Source: Ailanthus altissimus (taxonomy: Eukaryota; Streptophyta; Magnoliopsida; Sapindales; Simaroubaceae). Taken from it: DNA of 64,000 bases. The stretch is taken from assembly GCA_946807835.1 (NCBI GenBank), contig OX327684.1, forward strand, positions 35,834,501-35,898,500, in the 5' to 3' direction. The translations under genes and the position numbers were made by a program. The notes beneath the pieces are model-generated. The model ran no database searches. It had not been told where the DNA came from and saw only the letters and a list, made by a program, of their open reading frames with translations. This document shows, piece by piece, positions 1-10,413 of the stretch (its first letter is position 1; every line of letters starts with the position of its first letter).

Positions 1-280
1 CTAAGGTACTAGAGAACAATTACAGTTTTTAGCTAGCAAAAGAGAGAGCTTGAGTTGTGTTGTCTTTATAACTAGGTGTCTTTCCTTTGAAATCTGATTT
101 GATTTTGCGTTTGTTGTTTGTCTCTTCTTTAACTTCTTGTTTGTGACATACAAACTAACTCAGTTCTCTTATTTTCTTATTATTATTATTATTATTATTT
201 TGTTTTCTATTAGCTGATTACTAAGCTGGAGAGTTTTGGGATTTTGGGTTTGTGGGTGATTTTGTTTTTGAATTTCTTAG
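1..280 (+). promoter_or_regulatory. 5' leader / proximal promoter of the GRAS gene
   Basis: This stretch lies immediately upstream of the GRAS start codon. It is T-rich and pyrimidine-rich, with a run of TTA repeats near 180-200, and has no convincing reading frame. It probably contains the 5' UTR. No clear TATA box or transcription start can be fixed, and most of the promoter lies outside the window. Confidence 0.5.
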
Positions 281-2506
281 ATGAAGGCCATGCCCCTAGC
301 CTTTGAGGAATTTCAAGGGAAGGGGGCGTTAGATTTCTCTTCTTCTTCTTCTTCAGAATCACTACTACCACAACAACAAGAAGAACAAAACTGGCTGCTA
401 AACAACAAGGACAGCAAGAAAGAAGGTTGTTGCTATGTGGGCGGTGCTGCTACTGAGCCCACATCTGTACTTGACAACAGAAGAAGTCCAAGCCCACCCA
501 CGTCTTCCTCAACACTGTCTTCCTCTCTGGGCTGCGGCGGCAAAAACGGCGGTGGTGGAGGGGGCGCCTCCACTGACACCACCGGCGTGGCGGCGGCAGC
601 TAGTGTCTCCGGCAACCCATCTGTAGATATCGCCACGGAAAAATGTGGTGGCATGGGAATGGAAGATTGGGATTTGTCTGGTTCACCTAGTCAAGACCAG
701 TCAATTTTAAGGCTAATTATGGGTGATATTGACGACCCATCTTTGGGATTAAACAAGATTTTGCAGCAACCTGCTAGTGTATCTCATCAAGATATGGAAT
801 TTAATGCGGGTTTCGGAGTTGTGGATCAAGCTAGTTTTGGGTTTGAACCACCCTTGAGTAATAGCAACAATTTGGTGAGCAACAATATTGACCCTTCTCT
901 ACATGTATCTGATTTTCCTGCTGCTGGGCATAATAATATTCATGGCAACAATGCAAGGCTTGGTTCCGGTTCGAACCAAAGTCACATTTTTTCATCAGCA
1001 GCTAGCAATCTTTTGCCTGTTTCACTTCCTTCAAGCGTATTTCAACAGCAGCAACAACCAGTTGAAGCGTTGGATGAAAAGCTGCATATATTCAATCCGC
1101 AGTTGATAATCAATCAAAATCAAGCTCAATACACGCAAAATCCAGCTTTATTCTTGCCGCTCTCCTATGCTCAGTTGCAAGAGCATCAGCTTTTGTCTCC
1201 ACCACCAGCAAAGCGCCTCAATCTTGGACCAAATAATCAGGTCCCAAAGGTTCCATTTTCAGATTCGGGGCAACAGGAGCTGTTTATTCGAAGGCAACAG
1301 CAACAACAGCTTCAAATGCTTCAACAAAGGCAAACAATGGGGGTGACAGCAACAACAACAACAACAACATCAAAGCAAAAGATAGTGAGCGATGAACTGG
1401 CGAACCAGCAGCTTCAGCAGGCAATAATTGACCAAGTTTTCAAGGCCGCAGAGCTGATCGAAACGGGTAACCCTGTACTCGCGCAAGGGATATTGGCGCG
1501 GCTCAATCACCAGCTCTCACCTATTGGTAAGCCTTTTCAAAGGGCTGCTTTTTATTTCAAAGAGGCCTTGCAGTTACTTCTCCACATGAATACTACTAAC
1601 ACTAGTTCAGCTTTGTCCAATTATAGCATCATTTTAAAGATTAGTGCTTATAAATCTTTCTCCGAAATCTCACCGATTCTTCAGTTTGCTAATTTTACTT
1701 GCAACCAAGCACTTCTTGAAGCCTTTGAAGGGTGTAGCCGAATTCACATTATAGATTTTGATATTGGGTATGGTGGGCAGTGGGCTTCTCTTATGCAAGA
1801 GCTTGTTTTGAGAAGTGAGGGACCGCCATCGCTTAAAATCACTGCATTTGCTTCTCCGTCCACACATGATGAGCTTGAGCTGGGATTTACTCAAGAAAAT
1901 CTTAAGCACTTTGCTAGTGAAATCAATATGCCATTTGAGCTTGAAATTTTAAGCCTTGAATCCTTAAATTCTGCTTCTTGGCCACTGCCTCTTCGGGCAC
2001 TGGAAAACGAAGTAACTGCTGTGAATCTTCCAATTGGGACCTTCTCAAATTTCCCCTCAACCCTTCCTTTGGTGCTTCGCTTTGTAAAGGAACTTTCACC
2101 TAAGATTGTTGTTTCTTTGGATAGAGGCTGTGATCGAGCAGATGCTCCATTTCCTCACCACATAATTCATGCCCTTCAATCTTATTCAGGCCTGCTTGAA
2201 TCTCTTGATGCCGTGAATGTGAATTTGGATGCCCTACAAAAGATTGAGAGGTTCTTGATTCATCCTTGTATTGAAAAAATTGTGTTGGGACGCCACCGAA
2301 CCCCTGAAAGATTGCCTCCTTGGAGGAGTCTGTTTATGCAATCTGGGTTTGCTCCATTGACATTTAGTAACTTCACTGAGTCCCAGGCCGAATGTTTGGT
2401 GCAGCGGACTCTAGTTAGGGGATTCCACGTAGAGAAGAGACAGTCTTCACTTGTTCTATGCTGGCAGCGGAAAGAGCTCATCTCAGCCATGGCTTGGAGG
2501 TGCTAA
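281..2506 (+). CDS. GRAS transcription factor, HAIRY MERISTEM / SCL6-SCL22-SCL27 group
   Basis: Single-exon gene for a 741-residue GRAS-family transcriptional regulator. The HAM/SCL6 group works in the nucleus to keep shoot and root meristem cells undifferentiated and to control chlorophyll synthesis and branching (family knowledge). The N-terminal half is low-complexity: poly-Ser 20-26, a Gly run 89-95, and Gln-rich stretches near 255-260 and 338-350. A conserved block around residues 128-160 (MEDWD ... SILRLIMGDIDDPS) is typical of the group. The GRAS domain fills about residues 375-741: first leucine heptad region 380-480, the VHIID motif as IHIID at 488-492, a PFYRE-like region 550-640, and a SAW region ending in AMAWRC. 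The ATG at 281 is the first in frame and gives the MPLxFEEFQGKG start usual for the group. Codons 403-410 carry a miR171 target site. The frame is intact and looks functional. Which HAM/SCL6 paralogue it is cannot be told here. Confidence 0.95.
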   Translation: MKAMPLAFEEFQGKGALDFSSSSSSESLLPQQQEEQNWLLNNKDSKKEGCCYVGGAATEPTSVLDNRRSPSPPTSSSTLSSSLGCGGKNGGGGGGASTDTTGVAAAASVSGNPSVDIATEKCGGMGMEDWDLSGSPSQDQSILRLIMGDIDDPSLGLNKILQQPASVSHQDMEFNAGFGVVDQASFGFEPPLSNSNNLVSNNIDPSLHVSDFPAAGHNNIHGNNARLGSGSNQSHIFSSAASNLLPVSLPSSVFQQQQQPVEALDEKLHIFNPQLIINQNQAQYTQNPALFLPLSYAQLQEHQLLSPPPAKRLNLGPNNQVPKVPFSDSGQQELFIRRQQQQQLQMLQQRQTMGVTATTTTTTSKQKIVSDELANQQLQQAIIDQVFKAAELIETGNPVLAQGILARLNHQLSPIGKPFQRAAFYFKEALQLLLHMNTTNTSSALSNYSIILKISAYKSFSEISPILQFANFTCNQALLEAFEGCSRIHIIDFDIGYGGQWASLMQELVLRSEGPPSLKITAFASPSTHDELELGFTQENLKHFASEINMPFELEILSLESLNSASWPLPLRALENEVTAVNLPIGTFSNFPSTLPLVLRFVKELSPKIVVSLDRGCDRADAPFPHHIIHALQSYSGLLESLDAVNVNLDALQKIERFLIHPCIEKIVLGRHRTPERLPPWRSLFMQSGFAPLTFSNFTESQAECLVQRTLVRGFHVEKRQSSLVLCWQRKELISAMAWRC
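1489..1509 (+). promoter_or_regulatory. miR171 target site in the GRAS mRNA
   Basis: These 21 bases begin GATATTGGCG and end GGCTCAATCA. They are the full complement of canonical plant miR171 as I know it. They encode GILARLNH (residues 403-410) just inside the GRAS domain. In HAM/SCL6 genes this site directs ARGONAUTE cleavage between target bases pairing to miRNA positions 10 and 11, here near 1499/1500. I see no mismatch, so the transcript is expected to be sliced by miR171. Confidence 0.93.
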
Positions 2507-3807
2507 AGGAGTGAGCAGTTGAATTAATATTGGTCGCCAAGGTGCCCCATAACTGCTTTAGTTTATGAACTTTTTGAATTTTGTTGTCTGTGGATGTCTT
2601 ATGCTAATTGTCAATGTGCGTTAGGTCTATTGTTTCCAATCAAGAAACCAAACCTTTTTAGTAACTGGATGCGTGGATTTGTACAGTCTCTCTTATTTCT
2701 TTTCCTTTTAACATGATTATGGGTTCTCCTCTATGCTTGTTTTTCATTTTTGCTAAATTATTTGTGGTAAGTCCTGAACAAACAAGATATGGAACAAAGA
2801 TGAATTTTAAATCTTCAAAAACTAAGTTCCTTGGTGTATGCCATTTGAATGCCTAATTTGATTCATGAACTCTCATCTTTTTATTGAAGCCTAATCCCCT
2901 GAATGTTATGAAGTCATTATTATTATTTCAAAAGCAGTATAAAAGATATACTATAACCTCTGCATTTTTCTCATCTTGGTTTTCTTATTATCTAAATCTA
3001 CATCCAAAGCTGAAACAGTATGCAATTTCAATTTCATTTCTTTCGAGTTTCAGTTGGGTTATAGCTGATTTGAGTGCTCTGCTCTAACCATTACTTGCTG
3101 CACTGCCTTAGTCTATGTCCTGTGATATATTATTGTAATTAAATAAACAAAATTTCAGATAATTACAAAATATGCATCTGCATCAAAAGACTCCATCTTT
3201 TAGGCCCATCGAGTTCTACAAACATGTTTCTGTGTCATACCCATTTGAAGGTCTCAAGGATGGGATGTTTTGCCCAAATCTCTCAATTCTAAGACTCCAT
3301 CTATGCTTAGTTTATTTTTCTTCTAGTTCTAAATGTCCATTATATTGACTGCAATACTTAATTAAATTCATCAAATAATTTATTATCTAGTTGTAATTAT
3401 CTATTTATTTTTTCTTTTGTTACTATGGTTTTGCATGCCAACACTTGCAGTATTGTACATTGAATTTGCTGTTAAATTAGTGTTTTTTTAATGCCTACCT
3501 CTGCTCTCTAATGAAATCACATGGCCCTTGTACCATAGGACCTTGTACCCCCACATGATTTGTTTAAAGTCTATTCTTTTTCAGCGCTTTAACTAATAAC
3601 AATGATTTTGAAAACATACTTATAATACACAAAAGCTCATGTCCCCTTTTGCTTGTGAGACAGAGCTTTAGTTCTCTCATTATAAATAATAATTAAAATT
3701 ATTAGCGACAATATAATAAGAGAGATGATTGCGTCGGCTTCATGAAATTGAATACTCTTTAAGAGCTCGGCAAACCACCTCGTTGTTGTTGTCGTTATTG
3801 ACACGAG

Positions 3808-3968
3808 TAACGCTACACTTTTTTTTAAATGTTATTTTAGAAATTTTATTTTAAATAATTATATTATTTTATTATTTAATAATTATATTATTTTAATTAA
3901 AAATTATAAGATAATATTTGAGAAATTTAGTATTTTTATTTTTATTTATTATTTAAATGAATAATATT
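3808..3968. repeat. AT-rich MITE-like stretch
   Basis: A block of about 160 bp is made almost only of A and T, with repeated TAATTATATTATTTTA-type words in both orientations and a short unique shoulder (ACGCTACAC) on the left. It looks like a decayed miniature element. No clean terminal inverted repeat or target-site duplication is visible. Confidence 0.3.
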
Positions 3969-4214
3969 GTATTTGTAAATGGAGCAAGTTGTTCAATTCA
4001 TTGTTGACACCCTAAGGAAAAGTCCAATTACAGGAATTTATAAAAGATTATAGGTAAGAAATTATTAGTTTTTTTTTTTGTGGGATGTTTAAACTGCTTG
4101 ACATTGTTTTCACAAATCATGACTAATTAGTTGTTAGGCTTTGATTAAAAAGAAAAGAAAAGAAAAACCTTCTCCTTCAAAAGCATATTAATAGGATGGT
4201 GACAGACATTAGCT

Positions 4215-4392
4215 CTTGGGGTAATATTTATATTAAAATAATATTATATATTTTAAATAATAATATATTAAATAATTATTAAGTGTAATAAATAATTTTA
4301 AAATTTATATTATTTTATTATTAAATAATTATTTAACACATCATTATTTAAAATATAATTTAAAATAAACAGTATTATCTTTTATATTAACA
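4215..4392. repeat. AT-rich palindromic MITE-like element
   Basis: The left part (TAATATTATATATTTTAAATA region) is repeated in reverse complement on the right (ATTATTTAAAATATAATTTAA region), with a short centre near 4290-4300. This gives an imperfect palindrome of about 175 bp. It is probably a MITE, but low-complexity AT sequence makes chance pairing easy. Confidence 0.35.
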
Positions 4393-4862
4393 AAAAATTT
4401 TAAGAATATATTTTAAAGAGAAGTAAAAATTTATCTCTTAAAATATTTAGTTTTTTACTCTTAAATGTTATTTAAATTCGAGTGACTACAGGCAACGTAC
4501 CTTAGCAATCGATCGAGCTACACCCTTAAAAGGCAAAGGGTACTTAATTGTGATCATAATAAAATGTTAATAATCTTTGTATAGAAAAAAGAAAAAAATA
4601 ACATCAAGGGTAAACTTTACTACAAGAAATCGAAAAGGACACGTGGGTATCAACCAGTGGACAAAATGAACCGGCTCCCACAACCACTATTACAAGCTTT
4701 GTAATAACGAGGGACTTCAGAGTCCAGTGTACAAAAACACAAATTTACGATAGTGACAGATTGTCTCTAGTGTTGCGTTGTTGGGGACACTCGGATTGAA
4801 AATGACAAATGGATGATAGACGATAGATGGTAGATCTCTCTCCTCTTCCTAAAGAAACTTCC

Positions 4863-5114
4863 GGGTATTAACACTTTCAACCCCTGAGGTTAACATAAAT
4901 TACATTTTTATGGAGGCTTTTTTTTAATTACACTTTCAACCTCTTTACTTAATTGAAAATACTAAAATACCCTCAAATTATAAGTATATTAAACAAATTT
5001 GTGAGGGTAATTTTTTATTTTCACTATAAATAAGGGTAAAAGTATAATTAAAACCAAAGCCGCCATAAAAATGTAATGTATTCCAAGATCAGGGGGTATC
5101 AGTGTTAATACCCC
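4863..5114. mobile_element. Foldback MITE with ~120 bp inverted arms
   Basis: The left arm (about 4863-4985) starts GGGTATTAACACT, and the right arm (about 4990-5114) ends AGTGTTAATACCC. The arms match in reverse complement along most of their length, including a shared block reading ATTACATTTTTATGG, next to GGAGGC/GGCGGC, and a shared run near TAATTACACTTT. The loop is only a few bases. This is a typical non-autonomous foldback element. I found no clear target-site duplication, so the superfamily is unknown. Confidence 0.65.
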
Positions 5115-8100
5115 AAGCAACATCAAAATGTGGGATCCACATACCACAGAGGTGAATGTCGCTATCGTTCTTTCCCTTGCCACGTGTACGGTTGGATTTC
5201 ACAATTAAACTTGACAAATATACGCCGTGATGATTAAAATCCAAATACCCACGGGCAGAAATGAAACAACGATGGTGGTCCCAACGTCGCCTGACTACGC
5301 ATGGATATGGCAGTCAATGAACATGGGATTCATTAGGAACACATCCCCTCCCGATTAGGATTAGAGCTAAGGGAATTCACTGTGATCCTGAAACGTCTTA
5401 ATCGATGATAGCAAAACAATGTCTTAAAGCACATGATTCAAGAGATCACGACCGTCTGATCTTGCCCTGATATTTGTGGACAATCATCTTCTGATCACTC
5501 TGAAAGTGGGTAATGTTGAAAGGATTCAAATAATTAATTGGCCAATTGAGGTGGCTATGTTTTTTTGTCTTTCTTTTTCATTGTTGATGAGCAGTTACAA
5601 TTAACAATTAACCCAAGGAAAATGTTAATAAGCAAACTATCAGAAGGAGCTTATTTTTCACCTTCTTTTAACTTGCACGCCAATTTTTTTTTAAAACTTT
5701 TACCCCATTGGACTTATTCTTATTTATGTTCAAATAAGTATTTTATTTATTTGTTTTTTTTTTGTTTTGTTCTTGTGACTTGCCGTAGGGAGATTCCAAT
5801 TTCTAAACGCGGGAAAATTATGAAGGAACGTATCCAGGGCAATGAGAATCCAAGCAAATATTGATTCTCGTTTGGCGTTTCTTCAATTTGACATCATGCA
5901 TCTACCAAAGTCATAGCCATCACTAAAGACTTATAAAAGTACGTACCATCTTACTGAAAACTTCACGTAAGTTGTTGGAGTGTACCGAAATTTTATGAAT
6001 TGTGATGATGGGACTAAACACTTTCATGAACTTCCCAAATTTCATTTTTTTTAAAAGAAATTAATTAGCTTAGTGACGATCACTAGTATTACTATATTTG
6101 TGAGGAAGGACCAATGCTGGAACGAAGTCGTTTTTATGCAAAGACAGATTATTTTATTGGAGAAAAGCATTACTGCGATTACCTTTTATTATATGGAGAG
6201 CAAAGGGAATTTCCTTATCCGTGTATAGGATTTTAAAAGGAAAATGAAGAGTCATTTTCAGGCTTAAGGGGGTGCATTAAGTTTAACTGTTAAGTACTTC
6301 GAAGAGCTAGAGCTGGAACCCTTGCCCTCCACAGAAATTGAGCAACCCCACATAAGCTTTTAGCTTGAATAGTTTTCATTGAGCAAATAAAAAGTTGCAG
6401 GGCATGGACCAAGATTCAATAAAAACAACAAAAGCAAATATTAGTTAAAAAAATTTGTCAGCAATATTTTCTCGATCTTGATGAATTACAAAGGCATTTT
6501 GATTCCTAAATTTGTGAGTTACAAAGTAAATTAACCAATGTTAAGCCCTGGGATGATCTTAGGTTCCTCCTTTGCAACGATGTGGCCCATCTCTGGGAGG
6601 AGAAAGGGAAAGAACAGAAGCAAATGTATGAAAAAGATGCTTTCCATTATCATTTTCACCTAACGAAAATTCAAAGCCCTCACGGATGGACCTCCCCCAT
6701 TTTCCCTTTAGGTCACCTCAACAGTTGAAAGCAGATTCCAGGAGAAGAGAAGAGAGAGATCACCATTTGAGCATCTTCTAGCTAGATATGGAAACCCAAA
6801 AAAGTGGCACACTTTTTTTTGAAGCTCTAAAAAAAATTTGGAAATCAGATTTCTTTGAAAAGTATAATGATAAACAACTTTTCATTAAGGAATTGAGGTA
6901 AGCACTTTTGTCTTGAAGAAGCCTCTCCTAGGAGTGAGGGATTCAGTTATAATTGATTTGAAGAACAACAAAGATATGCTAAAGACTCGAGACATACATT
7001 TTGCCAGCTTTTGTCCTCTTCAAAGCTCAAAAAATTGGTAAGTGGGTCACTTACTAAAACCTATTTGAACAGCCATTTTCGATCCATGCATCTAAAGTCC
7101 AAAGGTAGCCAGAAAGCAAATTATTCAGATGGGACCCATTTCATTGTTGAAGAATAATATAAAAAATGTTTATAATAACTCAATTCTATAAACCTAATGA
7201 CTTCAGTCTTTCGATAAATCATTACGTAAACGATAACCCACAAACGAACGTACGCATCAATTCATTAGCTTGCTGAAAATTATTCCTTGGATGAGATTAA
7301 TGAAGTTCAATCCAAGATGGGTAGTCAATTGTTTCGATGCATCTCCCATTTTTAAGTCCAGGGAGAATGGTTCAATTATTAATTAATTAACTAGCTAGCT
7401 TAGCCATTTAAGGTGTGATTGATTGAAAGATTGCAGCCTTTTATTATATGAATCTCGCATGGTTACACCCATATCATATCACTTGGGAAAGGATACAATA
7501 TCTTGTATTAGATTACACAAGTTAAAAAATGGAGAAAAAAAGAAAAGAAAAGGTGAAAATGTAAGTAAGGTTAAAGCCAAAAACCCTAATGAGCATCCAA
7601 GGCAAATGGGTATGAAAAAGTAACAAAAAAGAAAAGCCTAAAAAAAAAAAGGTATTGATGAGGTGGGATGGGTGATAAACATGGGTGTGCGTGTTGCTAG
7701 AAAAAGTTAAGGGTTTTGTTCATCAGACAATCTTTTTAATTGGGCAAATTCTATCTCTTTCTACACTTTTATAGATGCTTGCCCACCATATCTTTATCTT
7801 CTTCAATTCCAACTCTTCTTTAAGTTTCCGTCATTGTTTTTATTTTCTTTTTATTGCTCTCTTTTTCTTTTCTGCATTATATCTTATAGTCAGCTTAAAA
7901 ACAACGCGTTCTTTGCATCCCACACATTTCTTTTCTTTTATATACCAAAAACCCAAAAGTAAAGCACTCATGCTTGTCAAAAGCCAATTATGGTAGGTCC
8001 TCCAATAACAAAACCCTAAACTTTCATTGGGTCTTCTCCTTTTCTTCACGCTCAAGACTCTTTCTCTCTCACTCTCTAAATATACTCGGTGGAAGTTCGG

Positions 8101-10413
8101 CTCCACAGTGATTTGCATGGATGAATCAGCTGAGTTGGCTAGCCTCCAATCCAAGAGTCTTGTTTTGTTTTTATTCCATCTTCTTCTCTTATCTCCATAT
8201 TTTTGCCTAATGCAAAATCTCATCTCATCTCATCAATGTCAACCGAACATTAACATTCTCATATGTCTCTTTCGTTTTTTCTTTTTATTACATTTTGTTC
8301 TCTTTGCCTCCTTGGATATACATCACCCTTGTGTCTTTGGATCAATCATTTCCACGCTCTTATTTCCCTTTACAATCAAAAAAACAAAAGAGCAACAACA
8401 CACACATAAATATATATATACACATACACTAATAGTACATTTTTCTTTGTAAAATTATACGCGGAAATTTCTAATTAAAATAACAACATGGTGTATGTGA
8501 AATTTCAATCCACGTTGGGCACTAAATATAAGTGTGATATAAAAACAAGCAAGAAAAAGAAGAGAGGAAGAAAGAGCATGCACGCATCTTCTGGGTTAGC
8601 ACCGTATTCTTCGATGGCAAATTTGACATTTGTCTTCATTAGATATACTTACAACGAATGTAATACTTAAATAGGGTTTGAGATGAGAAGCTATAAACAG
8701 ACAAATTGGCCTGAAATTTAATACTTAAGAATGGCTAGGGTTGGTGACCTCCATTATGGGGCATGTCTCTTGTGGCCTTGAGAAAATAATTGGGTACCAC
8801 CTTTTATTGTATTATGTTGGTCCTTTCGGTTCAGGGACGACTTTCATCTTTTTATTTTATTAGAATTTAGACGGCACAAGGAGTTGACAAGTAATGATTA
8901 GCCACATTTCGATTGAAAGATTGAAACTGCCCCCAGTAAGTTGCATTCGGTTTTGATGGGATTTTAAGGTTCTTGTGGACCTTTTCTCTATGAAATAGGG
9001 TTGACATGTTTAATCACCAATTAACTTGTTCAATGATACATGTTGGGTCAAAATTGAAAAATTGATTAAAGGTTTTCATTGGTCAACCACCCAAGAGGAT
9101 AAGAGTTCAAGAGAGATGATGATGCAATTGAGGATGGAGGTGTTGTGGTCGAAATGAAAAAGTGTGAAGGTGTTCAGTCGCCCCACCGACGAAATTATTC
9201 ATTATTAATTTTGTTGTATTACAGTTTCTCAATGACTGAATCTGAATGGACGTGTAGCATCAAGTCGTTATCTAAAACACCCACCAAAGATTACTATTAT
9301 TATAAGAGAGAAATTTATTATTATAATGGGGCCATATTTTGAAACTTGAGCAAACTTGGAAGAAACAGATTAAGAGTTGAAAAGAACAGGGGATTTGTAA
9401 ATAAATAAGAATACACCTAAAGTTAAAACAAACTATCCTCGGAAACACTAACAGAGGATAGAAATCAATCAGGGTAAGCCGATATCAGTGAATTTCTTTG
9501 CAAATTGTCATATACTAAATGGGCGCAGGGATTTATATCGAGTCCAAGTCCGTCAATAAAACCACTAAATTTGCGCTATTATTGGCAAAATCAAGTATAT
9601 ACAGAATTGTTTGGGCCAAAAGTTATTATGAGCTTTTAGACCTTCAATGCTAACAGTTCATAGGCCCAGAGACAAAAGTTAAAGGCCATATATTAGTTAT
9701 TGTTCATCGCACATTTGGTCTCCCCTAAATGCACCCTTAAATTCCTCGACAAATCCACTCACAAGGTACTATCAAGATGACCGTTGGGGGCTGATGGTAC
9801 CACTCTTTTGCTGACTTTTTTTTTTTCTTGGTTCATGGGGCGAATTTGCGGGTTCTTTGCATTTACTTAGATTTTGCCTTCGACAGACTATTTATCAGTG
9901 TCAAAACTATGAAATCGCATATTATTTTCTGTTAATTCGTCACGTTTTGTTGTTGAAATTACAGAATAAAGCTTCAGTTTAAAAAAGATCCCGGGGGATC
10001 CAATCAAATTCCATGAGGATTATATTATTTTCAGCACGGCCTCTCCATGGGTGAGTCAGTAATTTCGCTCATAATAAAGAGACAAAAAATTCCACAAAAA
10101 CAAAGGCCGTTAGCCAGTGAATAACAAAAAAACCAATGATCCACACAGGTTGGTTTGGGTCTACGACCACCCGCCCGCACTGCCAACATAAGTAACATGA
10201 TTTGCTGCGAGAATAGTTTTAATGCAAAGCATTCACTCGAATTTGTATCCTTGTAAAATGTTGTGTAGACGATAGAGTTGCTAATGTATTATCAGTTCAT
10301 TTCACGGAGATTGTTGAGGCAGGAATCAAATTTCTTTCCCCTACCCAGCGAGTTAAATCCTTTCTCAAGTTAAAATATTTCTCTGGTCAATCCATTGCCC
10401 ATTGCTCAAATTA

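Larger units (their letters stand above)
2507..10413. other. Long gene-poor spacer with the 3' UTRs of both flanking genes
   Basis: The first few hundred bases are the GRAS 3' UTR, and the last few hundred are the 3' UTR of the minus-strand CDP-DAG synthase gene. In between, every open frame is short, low-complexity and unlike a known protein. Three AT-rich foldback/MITE-like stretches are listed separately. A CA/TA microsatellite lies near 8396-8432 and a T-rich tract near 7780-8060. I searched for common conserved plant miRNAs (156, 159, 160, 164, 166-169, 171, 172, 319, 390, 395-399, 408) and found none. A non-coding transcript cannot be excluded. Confidence 0.6.

Noticed and set aside
6541..6790. 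Possible miRNA precursor (CCTCCTTTGC ... TCTGGGAGGAG)
   Set aside because: Pairing is short and no known mature miRNA sequence is present.
7423..8670. Cluster of short open frames rich in Phe, Leu and Ser
   Set aside because: Low-complexity T-rich sequence on both strands; no homology, splice structure or consistent frame.
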